Source: Clostridiales bacterium
Lineage (GTDB): Bacteria; Bacillota; Clostridia; UBA1381
Length of the DNA: 64,000 nt
Direction of reading: 5' to 3'
Assembly (NCBI GenBank): GCA_029226975.1
Contig: JAQXZB010000037.1
Location: forward strand, 33,011 to 97,010
Of the stretch, positions 28,353 to 38,327 are shown piece by piece. The notes beneath the pieces were generated by a model. That model was not told where the DNA came from, ran no database searches, and saw only the letters and a list, made by a program, of their open reading frames with translations. Both the position numbers and the translations under genes were made by a program. The number at the start of each line of letters is the position of its first letter. The stretch's first letter is position 1.

Positions 28353-29252
28353 TCAAGTATGCGAGGAAAGCGGTTTGCAATTTTCAAAGGCGCAAAGAAG
28401 GGTTTTTGCCATTGGCTCGTATGCCGCTTTAAGGTCGGTAAGAGGGTTTTTTCCTTTGCCTATTTCCAAGGTGTAGCCCTCCTTTTTAAATTCATCTATA
28501 AACCAATCCTTCATTCCCCCGAATGCTGCCGTTCCCTCAGGCTCGCAGACCCTGTAACCGCCCGCCGCCGCCATTTTCTCTGCCCTCTCCCTTGCTCCCG
28601 CGGGCGCATTGCCGCAAAAATCATAGTATATCTCCTCGCCCTGGGAATGGAGGGCTATGAGCATATCGGGCTTGATTTTTCTTATAAATTCCGTTATTGC
28701 CTTTGTTTCCGGCTCGGATTCGGGATATTTTCCGCCGTATTTTGACGGCGCAATTCCCTTTGTTACCGGCTGCCACATGGCATTGTAATTGTGGTTTAAG
28801 TCCACTCCTCTTGCGTTTGCCTGCCAAAGCTGTGTAAATTCTCTTATGCCCAGCCGCCTTATAAGCGCTCTGTGCCGAGGGTCCTGCAAATTTGCGCCGT
28901 TTACGGCTATGTCAACCCCGTCGGGATTTAGCATGGGTATAAAATAAACCGTATTGTTTTCATATATCCCAACCGCGTCCGCGCCGAAAAACGGCGTTTT
29001 TGTCATGTAATGCACGATAAAGTCCGAAATGAATTTCATTACCGCCGCCGCGGTCAGATATTCTAAGCCATGCACCGCCGCCGCACACACAATCTGCCTT
29101 TTTCCCCTGCCTGTTTTTATGCACAAAAGCTCCCTGCCGCAGACGCTTTTCCCCACAGAAAAGCCCTCAAGCTCCTTAAATTCCAAAAGCAGCTTTGTAT
29201 CCCTTTTCAGTTTTTCATAATCATAGCGCATTATTTCACCCCTTTTATGCAA
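28353..29252 (-). CDS. M14-family zinc carboxypeptidase
   Basis: AAAVHGLEYLTAA zinc-ligand motif, FIPMLNPDGVDIAVNG, DLNHNYNAMW, LALHSQGEEIYY. Confidence 0.9.
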   Translation of the reverse strand: MHKRGEIMRYDYEKLKRDTKLLLEFKELEGFSVGKSVCGRELLCIKTGRGKRQIVCAAAVHGLEYLTAAAVMKFISDFIVHYMTKTPFFGADAVGIYENNTVYFIPMLNPDGVDIAVNGANLQDPRHRALIRRLGIREFTQLWQANARGVDLNHNYNAMWQPVTKGIAPSKYGGKYPESEPETKAITEFIRKIKPDMLIALHSQGEEIYYDFCGNAPAGARERAEKMAAAGGYRVCEPEGTAAFGGMKDWFIDEFKKEGYTLEIGKGKNPLTDLKAAYEPMAKTLLCAFENCKPLSSHT

Positions 29253-29365
29253 GTATATGCGCCGAATTTTTCGGATATACTGTATTTATGCGGATTTTTC
29301 GGTTGACATAAGTGATTAAATGAGTTATAATATAGTAGTATAAATGTATTTGAAAGGACAACGCC

Positions 29366-29914
29366 ATGAATTACGAAATGACAATCGCGGGACTTAAGCG
29401 TTCGCTGCCGCTGTTCCCGATAAACGAAAACTTACAGATAGCGGCGTTTATCATGCTGGGTGATACGGAAATTACCGAAGCCTGCGCAAGAGAGCTTTTA
29501 AAGAAGGCTCCCGATTACGACATACTCATAACCGCCGAATGCAAGGGAATACCTCTTACATACGAAATGGCGAAGCAGGCGGGAAAGAGCTACATTGTGG
29601 CAAGAAAATCTCCCAAGCTGTATATGAAGGATGTACTTACGGTACATTCGGACTCAATCACCACCGAGGGCATACAGACCCTGTGTTTGGGCGGTGATGA
29701 CGCACAGCTTCTTAAGGGTAAAAGAGTTCTTATTACCGATGACGTTATAAGCACAGGCGGCTCGCTTTCTGCCCTTGAAAAGCTTGTTCGGCGGGCAGGC
29801 GGCGAGATTGCCGGGAAAATGGCGGTGCTTGCCGAGGGCGATGCCGCTGTAAGGGACGATATAATCTTTCTTGAAGCGCTTCCGCTGTTCGATAAGGACG
29901 GAAAGGTGATTTAA
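29366..29914 (+). CDS. Phosphoribosyltransferase family protein (adenine PRTase-like)
   Basis: KRVLITDDVISTGGSLSALEKLVRRAGGE PRPP motif. Confidence 0.88.
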   Translation: MNYEMTIAGLKRSLPLFPINENLQIAAFIMLGDTEITEACARELLKKAPDYDILITAECKGIPLTYEMAKQAGKSYIVARKSPKLYMKDVLTVHSDSITTEGIQTLCLGGDDAQLLKGKRVLITDDVISTGGSLSALEKLVRRAGGEIAGKMAVLAEGDAAVRDDIIFLEALPLFDKDGKVI

Positions 29915-30988
29915 TTGGATTACGGCTTGGTTTTTGCCGGCGGCGGAGTTCGCGGCGCGTATCATATCGGAGTTTGGAGAGCCATAAAGGAGCTTGGAAT
30001 TAAAATAAGCTCTGTGTGCGGTGCTTCCATAGGCGCGGTAAATGCGGCTATGCTTTGTATGGACGCTTATGAGGACGCACTGCGGCTGTGGGAGGAAATA
30101 TCCCTTTACGATATTGTCGCTCTCCCCTCTGACACGAAAATAGAGGGTGACCTGTTTTGTGCAAAAACCATTGCTTCCCTGATACGGCAGATTTTCGTTT
30201 CAAAGGGGCTTGAAATGCAGCCCTTAGAGGAGCTTTTGCGCTCGCTCATTGACGAGGATAAAATCCGCAGTTCAAAAATACGGCTTGGAATTGCGCTTTT
30301 TTCCGTTACGGATAAAAAGGAAATGCTCCTTGACGTTTCACAGATACCCGAGGGCAGGCTTGTGGATTATCTTATGGCAAGCGTGTGTCTTGTGGGCTTT
30401 AAAAGCCGCACCATAGGCGGCAAGCGCTTTATTGACGGCGGTATGGCGGATAATATGCCGGTAAGCTATATGCTTAAATACAACACAAAAAACATAATAA
30501 CCGTAAATGCCGGGGGCATAGGCGTATACCGCGACCGTAACCTTGCCGGCAGAAACGTTATTGAAATAAAATGCCGTTCTCCCTATACGGGTACGATGGA
30601 TTTTGACCGTAACGGGATTTTAAAGAGCATCGAAAACGGCGCTCTCGATGCCCGCCGCGCCTTGGGGCTTTTGGGCGGAGAGATTTATTATTTTAACGCC
30701 GAGGCGTACAGGCGGCTGCATTTTAAATACAGCCATGACTTGATATTGGGAGCGGAGTATGCGGCGGAGCTTTTGGGGATTGACAAGCTTAAGGTTTATG
30801 ATTTTGACGAGCTTGTTTCGCTCATTAAAAAAGAAAAGGACAATGCGCCTTTGCAGCTTCAAAGGGTTATGAAAATGCTTTGCCGCGACGGATTTATTGA
30901 AAGCAAAATAGATAATGTGCTGGGCGGCACATACCTTGCCGCTTCGGCGCTCATGTACTTTGGATACGGGGGATATGGGGAAATTTAA
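29915..30988 (+). CDS. Patatin-like phospholipase (TTG start)
   Basis: FAGGGVRGAYHIGVWRA oxyanion motif, GASIGAVNAAML nucleophile elbow, DGGMADNMPV. Confidence 0.93.
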   Translation: MDYGLVFAGGGVRGAYHIGVWRAIKELGIKISSVCGASIGAVNAAMLCMDAYEDALRLWEEISLYDIVALPSDTKIEGDLFCAKTIASLIRQIFVSKGLEMQPLEELLRSLIDEDKIRSSKIRLGIALFSVTDKKEMLLDVSQIPEGRLVDYLMASVCLVGFKSRTIGGKRFIDGGMADNMPVSYMLKYNTKNIITVNAGGIGVYRDRNLAGRNVIEIKCRSPYTGTMDFDRNGILKSIENGALDARRALGLLGGEIYYFNAEAYRRLHFKYSHDLILGAEYAAELLGIDKLKVYDFDELVSLIKKEKDNAPLQLQRVMKMLCRDGFIESKIDNVLGGTYLAASALMYFGYGGYGEI

Positions 30989-32174
30989 CATAAAACAACG
31001 GCTGCTTATGGGATTTGTTCTTCTGGTCATGCTTGCGGCGGCTTACGGCATATACTATGCTACGGCGCAGCTGTCCATGATTGACATGGCACAGGATACC
31101 GTTGAAAACAGCATAAATTGTAAAACTGCATATATAATACGGGAGGAACGGGTTTTTGAAGCGCCCTACAGCGGCAGTGTGTATCACAGCGTCTCGGACG
31201 GGGAAAGGGTTTCAAAGGACTCGCTTATAAGTACGGTCTTTTCGGGAAAAATCAGCTCCGACAAGCTAAAGGAGCTTCGCACCATCGACAGGAAAATCCA
31301 ATCCCTTAAAAGCTCCGAATTTGGCTTAGCGTATGTTTTTTATGACTCGGACACCGAAAGCGCGGTAAACGAGATAATTTCCGAAATCCCGGCTTTGGGC
31401 GAAAAAAACGAGGTTTCGCGCATTGCCGGCGCAAGGGAGGATTTAAACGCAATAAGGAGCGGTGTTTCTTCTTCGCCCTCCGACCGCTTAGACAGCCTTT
31501 TAGAGCAGAAGCAGATTATCCAAGACAGCATAAGCGCACAGCGCATGGATATAATAACGGATATTTCCGGGGTGTTTACCACCTATGCGGACGGAATGGA
31601 GAGCGCATTGATTCCGGAGGATATTCCCTCCTACGGCGCATCATACATCTCGTCCCTAAAGCCCGCGGCGGCGGTGCGGCTGTCGCGAAGCGAGGCAGAG
31701 GCGGGCGGCGCGGTATGCAAGGTTATGAACAATCATTTATGGTATGTTATAATGAATGTTCCCTTATCCCGTATGGACGGACGAAAGGTCGGCGACGATG
31801 TGTGGCTTCGCTTTAATTCCATGGCGGGAGAAAAGATCGGCGCACAGATATATTATATAGGAGAGCCGGAAAATGACATTGTTCCGGTGACGGTGCGCTG
31901 CGGGCAGTATTTGGAGGGTGCTTTTGCCTACAGAAGCGCCGATGTTGATTTGATATTTGAAAGCTACAGCGGATGCCGCGTTCCCATTCAGGCAATACGC
32001 TCGGACAATAACGGTAACAAATACGTTTTGGGAATGATCGGAACGAGGGAATATATCTGCTACTGTACGGTGCTGTATTCGGATATTGACCGAAACATCG
32101 CCATAATCGAGTCCACCCAAACCGCGCAGAATAAAATTCAGTCCATGGAGCGTATAGTGACAGGCGAGAGGTAG
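30975..32174 (+). CDS. HlyD-like membrane protein
   Basis: N-terminal TM then lipoyl/HlyD-like FEAPYSGSVYHSVSDGERVSKDSLISTVFSG; overlaps the patatin gene. Confidence 0.75.
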   Translation: MGKFNIKQRLLMGFVLLVMLAAAYGIYYATAQLSMIDMAQDTVENSINCKTAYIIREERVFEAPYSGSVYHSVSDGERVSKDSLISTVFSGKISSDKLKELRTIDRKIQSLKSSEFGLAYVFYDSDTESAVNEIISEIPALGEKNEVSRIAGAREDLNAIRSGVSSSPSDRLDSLLEQKQIIQDSISAQRMDIITDISGVFTTYADGMESALIPEDIPSYGASYISSLKPAAAVRLSRSEAEAGGAVCKVMNNHLWYVIMNVPLSRMDGRKVGDDVWLRFNSMAGEKIGAQIYYIGEPENDIVPVTVRCGQYLEGAFAYRSADVDLIFESYSGCRVPIQAIRSDNNGNKYVLGMIGTREYICYCTVLYSDIDRNIAIIESTQTAQNKIQSMERIVTGER

Positions 32175-32182
32175 GAGGAATA

Positions 32183-32360
32183 ATGCGAAAAATAAGCTGC
32201 GCATCTCACCGCTTTTTGCTCGGGGCGGTATACACATACAGCACCGCTCGCTGCAAAGCGGCAATATGCATTCACCGCCAAGAAGGGCGGACGCACGCAG
32301 TGCGGCTTTTGCGAAGCAAAAGTGATGACAGGCTTCTTTTCCGCATTATGATTTGTGCCG
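32183..32360 (+). repeat. Copy B of the dispersed structured repeat
   Basis: Terminal inverted repeat ATAATGCGAAAAATAAGC / GCTTCTTTTCCGCATTAT; core nearly identical to copy A. Confidence 0.9.
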
Positions 32361-32389
32361 CCGCATGGCGGTTGAATGGAGGAGTTGTT

Positions 32390-33079
32390 ATGTCAATAGA
32401 AGAAAATCTTAATTCCGTAAAAGAGCGCATAGCCAAGGCGGCAGTGCGGGCAGGACGAAGCCCAAAGGATATTTCGCTCATTGCCGTTACCAAAACCCAT
32501 GGCGCGGATATGATTAACGAAGCGATAGACAAGGGCGTAAGCGACATAGGCGAGAACAAGCCCCAGGAGGTGCGCGACAAGTTTGAATATGTAAAAAGCG
32601 GCGTAAAATGGCATCTTATCGGGCATTTGCAGACAAATAAGGTAAAATATATAATAGACAAGGTTTGTCTTATACATTCGGTTGACAGCATACATCTTAT
32701 GGAGGAGATAGACCGTCAGGCAAGGAAGTACGGAAAAATCATGGATGTGCTTATACAGGTGAATATTTCCGGGGAGGAAAGCAAGTCGGGAATTGAGCCG
32801 GGAGAGCTTGATGCGCTTTTAAAAAAGGCGGGAGAGCTTGACAGCCTGCGGGTTAAGGGACTTATGACCATTGCTCCCATAGAGGGCGATGCGTCGGTGC
32901 ATTTTAAAAATATGAAAGCTTTGTTTGACGAATATAAGGAAAAATCCTATCCTCATGTGAGCATGGAGGAGCTGTCCATGGGCATGAGCGGGGATTTTGA
33001 AAAGGCGATTGAGTGCGGCGCGACAATGGTACGCGTAGGCTCGGCGATATTCGGAAAACGCGATTATACAAGGAGGTAA
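32390..33079 (+). CDS. yggS: YggS/PLPBP family pyridoxal-phosphate homeostasis protein; start at 32390, not 32183
   Basis: SLIAVTKTHGADMINEAIDKGVSDIGENKPQE...KWHLIGHLQTNKVKYI...LSMGMSGDFEKAIECGATMVRVGSAIFG. Confidence 0.95.
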   Translation: MSIEENLNSVKERIAKAAVRAGRSPKDISLIAVTKTHGADMINEAIDKGVSDIGENKPQEVRDKFEYVKSGVKWHLIGHLQTNKVKYIIDKVCLIHSVDSIHLMEEIDRQARKYGKIMDVLIQVNISGEESKSGIEPGELDALLKKAGELDSLRVKGLMTIAPIEGDASVHFKNMKALFDEYKEKSYPHVSMEELSMGMSGDFEKAIECGATMVRVGSAIFGKRDYTRR

Positions 33080-33083
33080 AAAA

Positions 33084-33572
33084 ATGGCAATCATAAACAC
33101 CATTAAAGGCTTTTTCGGTTACGGAGAGGACGATTTCGAGGACTACGACGAGGAGTATGAGGAGTACGAGGAGGAGGAAGAAGCTCCCAAAAGAAGCTTC
33201 TTTAAGGAACGCCAAAGCGCAAAGGAAGAGGAGGATACTCCCAAAAGAAGCTCCAAGGTGGTTCCCATCACCTCGCGAAACGAGCGCGCAAACGTGCAGA
33301 TAATCACGCCGACGGTTTTCGATGATACCAGAAAGGCTGCGGAAATTATAATGAACCGCCGCGTGCTTATATTAAACGTAACAAAAATGCGCGACACCGA
33401 CGAGGCAATGCGCGTTGTGGATTTCATATCCGGTACGGTTTACGGGCTTCGGGGAAATATCCGCAAGGTGCATGACGGAATATTTGTTGCCGCACCCAGC
33501 AACATCGATATTTCCGGCGACAGCATAAAGGACCATACATACAATAATTTTAACCTGCGACATGACGGCTGA
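33084..33572 (+). CDS. sepF: Cell division protein SepF
   Basis: Acidic linker then ANVQIITPTVFDDTRKAAEIIMNRRVLILNVTKMRDTDEAMRVVDFISGTVYGL. Confidence 0.95.
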   Translation: MAIINTIKGFFGYGEDDFEDYDEEYEEYEEEEEAPKRSFFKERQSAKEEEDTPKRSSKVVPITSRNERANVQIITPTVFDDTRKAAEIIMNRRVLILNVTKMRDTDEAMRVVDFISGTVYGLRGNIRKVHDGIFVAAPSNIDISGDSIKDHTYNNFNLRHDG

Positions 33573-34311
33573 GGATAAGCTTTTGCTCGCCCGCGCAGAG
33601 GATTTGTTTTCGCTGTGCGAAAAATACTGCACACCGCGGTTTTCTTCCTTTCTTGACGGCGGCGAGATTGCGGTTTTGGAGGATAATTTCATCACCGGCG
33701 GCGCGGATACAATGCTTTGGGGCGGCTTTGAGGGTGCAGAGCACCGAATTTTGGGTGTGTTCCCCGAATGGAGTGAGCCGGAGGCGGCGGAGTTTCCCAT
33801 AACGGCTTTATATATAAAAAACAACGGCTCAAGGGAGCTTTCCCACAGGGATTTTTTGGGAACGCTGATGTCCTTGGGAATAGACCGTTCCAAAACCGGG
33901 GATATTGTAACCGATGAGGGCGGAGCGTATATATTCCTTTCATCGGATATTGCCGACTATGCGGCTCAAAACATAACAAAGATAGCAAGCTGCGGCGTAA
34001 GCGTTCGCAGGGCAGAGCCTGATGAGATAAAGAATGTGTCCAAAAAAATGCAGAGCATGGAGCTTGTATGCGCGTCATTGCGGCTTGACGCTTTATGTGC
34101 GGCGGCAGCGGGCATTTCAAGGCAGGCGGCGTCAAGGCTTATAAGCGGCGGCATGGTAAAGCTTAACCACCGTCCCGTTACGGACGGGTCAAAGGCGGTT
34201 TGTGAGGGGGATTTGCTTTCCTTAAGGGGGTACGGCAGATTTATCCTTTCCCGGTGCGGTGCAATGACCCGCAAGGGCAGAATACATATAACGGTAAATA
34301 AATTTATTTAG
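33562..34311 (+). CDS. ylmH: YlmH-type S4-domain RNA-binding protein
   Basis: C-terminal S4 domain (RLDALCAAAAGISRQAASRLISGGMVKLNHRPV); sepF-ylmH-divIVA order. Confidence 0.93.
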   Translation: MTAEDKLLLARAEDLFSLCEKYCTPRFSSFLDGGEIAVLEDNFITGGADTMLWGGFEGAEHRILGVFPEWSEPEAAEFPITALYIKNNGSRELSHRDFLGTLMSLGIDRSKTGDIVTDEGGAYIFLSSDIADYAAQNITKIASCGVSVRRAEPDEIKNVSKKMQSMELVCASLRLDALCAAAAGISRQAASRLISGGMVKLNHRPVTDGSKAVCEGDLLSLRGYGRFILSRCGAMTRKGRIHITVNKFI

Positions 34312-34322
34312 GAGTGGTGGAA

Positions 34323-34760
34323 ATGCTCAGACCCATAGACATTCAAAACAAGGAATTTGAGAAGAAAATAAAGGGCTACGACTGCAACGAGGTCGATGAT
34401 TTTCTCGACGCCGTAATCGCCGATTACGAGCGGCTGTGGAAGGAAAACAGCTCTTTAAAGGACAAAATCGGAATGCTTACCGAGGCGGTGGAGCGCTACA
34501 AGCTTATGGAGGTTACCATGCGCCAGTCCTTAGACGTGGCGAAGCAGTCCGCGGAGGAAACCCGCAAAAACGCTCAGCTTGAAGCGGACGGGATTATCGC
34601 AAAGGCAAAGCTTGACGCAACCCATTTGGCAAAGCAGATAGACGAGGAGCATTTAAGACGGCATCAGGAAATGCTCTCGGTAAAAACACAGGTGGAGAAT
34701 TACAAGTCCAGGGTTCGGGCAATGACGGACGGACTTTTAAAAGCTCTTGAACAGATATAA
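34323..34760 (+). CDS. divIVA: DivIVA domain protein
   Basis: MLRPIDIQNKEFEKKIKGYDCNEVDDFLDAVIADYE and coiled coil. Confidence 0.95.
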   Translation: MLRPIDIQNKEFEKKIKGYDCNEVDDFLDAVIADYERLWKENSSLKDKIGMLTEAVERYKLMEVTMRQSLDVAKQSAEETRKNAQLEADGIIAKAKLDATHLAKQIDEEHLRRHQEMLSVKTQVENYKSRVRAMTDGLLKALEQI

Positions 34761-34823
34761 TTGACATTTGATTATATCTGTGGTAAAATAAATACGAATA
34801 AACAATGGAAGGAAGTCTTTTAA

Positions 34824-35849
34824 ATGGAAAAGAAAAACATAGACTGGTCAAATCTCGGCTTCGGCTATATTAAGACCGACAAGAGATATGTTTCGTACTA
34901 CAAGGACGGCGCATGGGACGAGGGCGCGCTTATCGATGACCCCATGATTACCATGAGCGAGTGCGCCGGCGTTTTGCAGTACGCACAGACCTGCTTTGAG
35001 GGTCTTAAGGCGTATACAACCGCCGACGGACACATCGTTGTCTTTAGACCCGACTTAAACGCGGAGCGTCTGGAAAATTCGGCAAAAAGACTTGAAATGC
35101 CGGTATTTCCCAAGGATCGCTTTATTGACGCGGTAGTAAAGACCGTTAAGGCAAACGACGCGTATGTTCCGCCCTACGGCACCGGCGCAACGCTGTATTT
35201 GCGTCCGTATATGTTCGGCAAGAACGAGGTTATCGGCGTAAAGCCGGCAGACGAGTATGAGTTTCGGCTCTTTACCACGCCGGTAGGTCCTTATTTTAAG
35301 GGCGGCGCAAAGCCTCTTACAATAAAAATCTCGGATTTTGACCGAGCAGCACCCCATGGCACAGGAAACGTAAAGGCAGGGCTTAACTATGCCATGAGCC
35401 TTCACGCAATCGTAACCGCCCACAACGAGGGCTATGACGAGAATATGTACTTAGACCCGGCATCCAGAACGAAGGTAGAGGAAACCGGCGGCGCAAACTT
35501 CCTGTTTATAACCAAGGACAACAAGGTTGTAACGCCCAAATCCGACAGTATTCTGCCCTCGATAACACGCCGCTCGCTGATGTATGTGGCAAAGGAATAT
35601 TTAGGTCTTGAAACCGAGGAGAGAGAGGTATATCTTTCGGAGCTTGACGATTTCGCGGAATGCGGGCTCTGCGGCACTGCGGCGGTAATCTCGCCGGTAG
35701 GCAAGATTGTTGACCATGGCAGAGAAATATGCCTGCCCAGCGGCATGAACGAGATGGGACCTGTGACAAAGAAGCTTTACGATACCCTAACGGGTATTCA
35801 GATGGGCAAGGTAGAAGCGCCCGAGGGCTGGATTAAGGTTATAGAATAA
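34824..35849 (+). CDS. ilvE: Branched-chain amino acid aminotransferase
   Basis: CFEGLKAY, RPYMFG, YDENMYLDPASRTKVEETGGANFLFI, CGLCGTAAVISPVG. Confidence 0.96.
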   Translation: MEKKNIDWSNLGFGYIKTDKRYVSYYKDGAWDEGALIDDPMITMSECAGVLQYAQTCFEGLKAYTTADGHIVVFRPDLNAERLENSAKRLEMPVFPKDRFIDAVVKTVKANDAYVPPYGTGATLYLRPYMFGKNEVIGVKPADEYEFRLFTTPVGPYFKGGAKPLTIKISDFDRAAPHGTGNVKAGLNYAMSLHAIVTAHNEGYDENMYLDPASRTKVEETGGANFLFITKDNKVVTPKSDSILPSITRRSLMYVAKEYLGLETEEREVYLSELDDFAECGLCGTAAVISPVGKIVDHGREICLPSGMNEMGPVTKKLYDTLTGIQMGKVEAPEGWIKVIE

Positions 35850-35857
35850 TACATAAC

Positions 35858-35892
35858 GGGACTGTCATAAAGAGGCAGTCTCTTTTTTTTGT
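35858..35892 (+). terminator. Terminator after ilvE
   Basis: GACTG...CAGTC stem then T8. Confidence 0.6.
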
Positions 35893-35971
35893 ATATTTGT
35901 AATTTACTCTTGTTAAATTCCGACACTTGTGTTATAATATAATTACAATAAAACCGAAAAGAGGGATGTAT

Positions 35972-36448
35972 ATGGCACCGGATACGATTGTTTTTGAACA
36001 GGAAGGGCTTGATCGGGCGATTGCGGCAGGATTTGTGAGCATCGGTCTTTGCGATAACACTTTTGTGCTGCCACCCAAAACGGGGATTACATATATGGCA
36101 ATAGGCAGCGTTTCTGTAAGTATTCCTCTTACAAGGGCGCAGTGCGCCGGTATACATTTTAACGGCTTTGAGCCGAAATTTGCTCCGGACATTGCATATG
36201 TGCCGCGGTATACGCCGTCGGCGTGTGTTCCCACCTCCGGCAGCGGTTCATGGGGTTCTTTCGGGAGCTATGCGTCCTCTTACGGGTCATTTTTCCATAT
36301 GTATGAGTACGAGTATGAATATGGTTCATTTAACCGCGGGTCATTCGGTTTCGGCTCTTTTGGCTACGGCTCGTTTTCGGGGTCATTCGGCTCATACAAC
36401 CATATTATAAACCCATTTGTAAAAGGCTACGGTATAAATCTGATATGA
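35972..36448 (+). CDS. Hypothetical protein: N-terminal domain plus Gly-Ser-aromatic repeat tail
   Basis: gaaaagaggg RBS and MAPDTIVFEQEGLDRAIAAGF; tail GSGSWGSFGSYASSYGSFFHMYEYEYEYGSFNRGSFGFGSFGYGSFSGSFGSY; ATGA overlap with next CDS. Confidence 0.8.
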   Translation: MAPDTIVFEQEGLDRAIAAGFVSIGLCDNTFVLPPKTGITYMAIGSVSVSIPLTRAQCAGIHFNGFEPKFAPDIAYVPRYTPSACVPTSGSGSWGSFGSYASSYGSFFHMYEYEYEYGSFNRGSFGFGSFGYGSFSGSFGSYNHIINPFVKGYGINLI

Positions 36449-37287
36449 ACGCTTTGCATATAAACTGGTCAAAGCCCTTCACGCTTCGCCATAAGGCGTT
36501 TTTCGTGGAGGATTTTGAGCTTTTGACTACAATTTTATCAGCCCTTAAATGGCGCGAGAAAAACGGAAGCATAAAGCTGTGCGCGGACAAAACCGCCTTG
36601 CTGTTCTACGAAGCGGCGGGGCTTTTGCCCATATGGGACGGCGGTTATGAGGAGCTTGTTGTGGACGAGGACATAGACCCAATAATGTTTTGGGCGGCGG
36701 GCAAGCTTTTTGCCCTGCGTTTACAGAATGCGCCGGTGGCGGTCATGGACACTGATTTCATTGTCTGGGAAAGTATTCTCTTTGACAGACTTCCCGAATG
36801 CAGCGTTATTCATTTTGAGGAGCTTTATCCCGATGTATATCCGGGTAAAGAGTATTTTAAGCTGCGGCCGGGCTTTGATTTGGACGGGCTTGACTGGAGC
36901 GTTCCCGCCTGCAACACCGCTTTTACGGTGTTTAAGGACGAGGGACTTTTAAAATACTACACCGAAACAGCGATAGATTTTATGAAGCACAGCCCTGCTT
37001 TGGACGATACGTTAAAATACATGGTCTTTGCCGAGCAACGGCTGCTTTCCATGTGCGCGAAAAAAAGGGGTGCGCACATACTTGCCTTTTCCGGGCTTGA
37101 CCGGCTGTTCTCGGACGGAAGCGGCTGTTTTACCCACACCTGGGGCATGAAGCAGCAGATGCGCGACAATGACGCGCTTCGCTATGATTTTTGTATGCGC
37201 TGCATAGGGCGCATAAAGAGGGAATATCCCTCAGTTTACGATATTATTCGAAATATAAGTATTTTTGACAAATATAAGGAGAAATAA
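36445..37287 (+). CDS. Glycosyltransferase-like protein (DUF6734-like), DXD-type motif
   Basis: APVAVMDTDFIVWESI resembles a GT-A donor-binding DXD motif; translationally coupled to the repeat protein. Confidence 0.65.
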   Translation: MNALHINWSKPFTLRHKAFFVEDFELLTTILSALKWREKNGSIKLCADKTALLFYEAAGLLPIWDGGYEELVVDEDIDPIMFWAAGKLFALRLQNAPVAVMDTDFIVWESILFDRLPECSVIHFEELYPDVYPGKEYFKLRPGFDLDGLDWSVPACNTAFTVFKDEGLLKYYTETAIDFMKHSPALDDTLKYMVFAEQRLLSMCAKKRGAHILAFSGLDRLFSDGSGCFTHTWGMKQQMRDNDALRYDFCMRCIGRIKREYPSVYDIIRNISIFDKYKEK

Positions 37288-37288
37288 C

Positions 37289-38308
37289 ATGATAGTTGGC
37301 TTAAAACACGCAATACTGCATATTTTAGACGCAAATTCGGGCGTTACGGTGTTTTCCGATGATGAGCTTGATCTCTCGGACGCCATGGTTGATTCGTTTA
37401 TCACAAAGCATATAGATAAAGTTTGCGCCGATTCGGGAGCGCGCAGAGGTGAGTTTAACGAAAGCAGCGGATTTTTATACCATGTAAAGGAGTATATCGC
37501 TTCCCCGGAGGAGGAGAGAGATTTGCACAGTCTTTCCATGTTCATTGCCGAACGCCTTTATGAGGGAATTTCCCATGCGGAGAACACCGAATCCTGCGAT
37601 GTTTTAATCTGCGACTGCAATATAAACGAACGTCCCGCAATAGCTGTCCTAAAGTTCGACAACAAGGTGGGCTACACTCACCGGGTCTTAAAGGAGGACG
37701 GCGAGGTCAGGAACGAGATTATAAACCACTATGCGATTTTGCCCTCAGCCTCAACGGCGGTAAGGGAATACGCATTTATCGACCAAACGGATTTAACAAT
37801 CAGATTTAAGGGACAAAAGCGCAGCATTGACGGCGAAAAGGTTGATTTAATGGCGGATTTGCTCTTAGAATGCAGCTTTGACATTTCCTCAAGGGAGTCA
37901 ATAAACGCGGTAAACCGCATTGCAAAAAAGGTTACGGAGGTAAACGAGGGCGACTCCATCGACACCTCGGCAAGAATGAAGCGTTATGTGGTGGAGAGCG
38001 TGGAGAAAGAGGATTTGAAGTTTGTGGAGCCGCAAAAGATTGCCGACACTGTTTTTGAGGGCAGACCGGTAATGAAAGCGGAGTTTCTCGAGGAGGTAAG
38101 AAAGGCGCAGGTGCCGGAAAAGGTTGAGGTTACGGGCTATGTGACAAAGAAAATGTCCTCGAATATCAAGCTTTCCACAGATATAGGTGTGGATTTATCC
38201 TTCCCCGCCGAATATTACAGCAACAGCGATTACATAGAGATTATAAACAACGATGACGGTACAATTTCCATTAAAATAAACAATATCGGCGAGCTTAAGA
38301 ACAAATAG
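37289..38308 (+). CDS. Nucleoid-associated protein, NdpA/YejK family
   Basis: MIVGLKHAILHILDANSG...DVLICDCNINERPAIAVLKFDNKVGYTH. Confidence 0.85.
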   Translation: MIVGLKHAILHILDANSGVTVFSDDELDLSDAMVDSFITKHIDKVCADSGARRGEFNESSGFLYHVKEYIASPEEERDLHSLSMFIAERLYEGISHAENTESCDVLICDCNINERPAIAVLKFDNKVGYTHRVLKEDGEVRNEIINHYAILPSASTAVREYAFIDQTDLTIRFKGQKRSIDGEKVDLMADLLLECSFDISSRESINAVNRIAKKVTEVNEGDSIDTSARMKRYVVESVEKEDLKFVEPQKIADTVFEGRPVMKAEFLEEVRKAQVPEKVEVTGYVTKKMSSNIKLSTDIGVDLSFPAEYYSNSDYIEIINNDDGTISIKINNIGELKNK

Positions 38309-38327
38309 CTTAAACGGAGGAAATAAA

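Noticed and set aside
36168-36410. Alternative ORF MSRNLLRTLHMCRGIRRRRVFPPP overlapping the GSF-repeat gene
   Set aside because: The other frame has a good RBS, a coherent domain plus repeat tail and ATGA coupling to the next gene.
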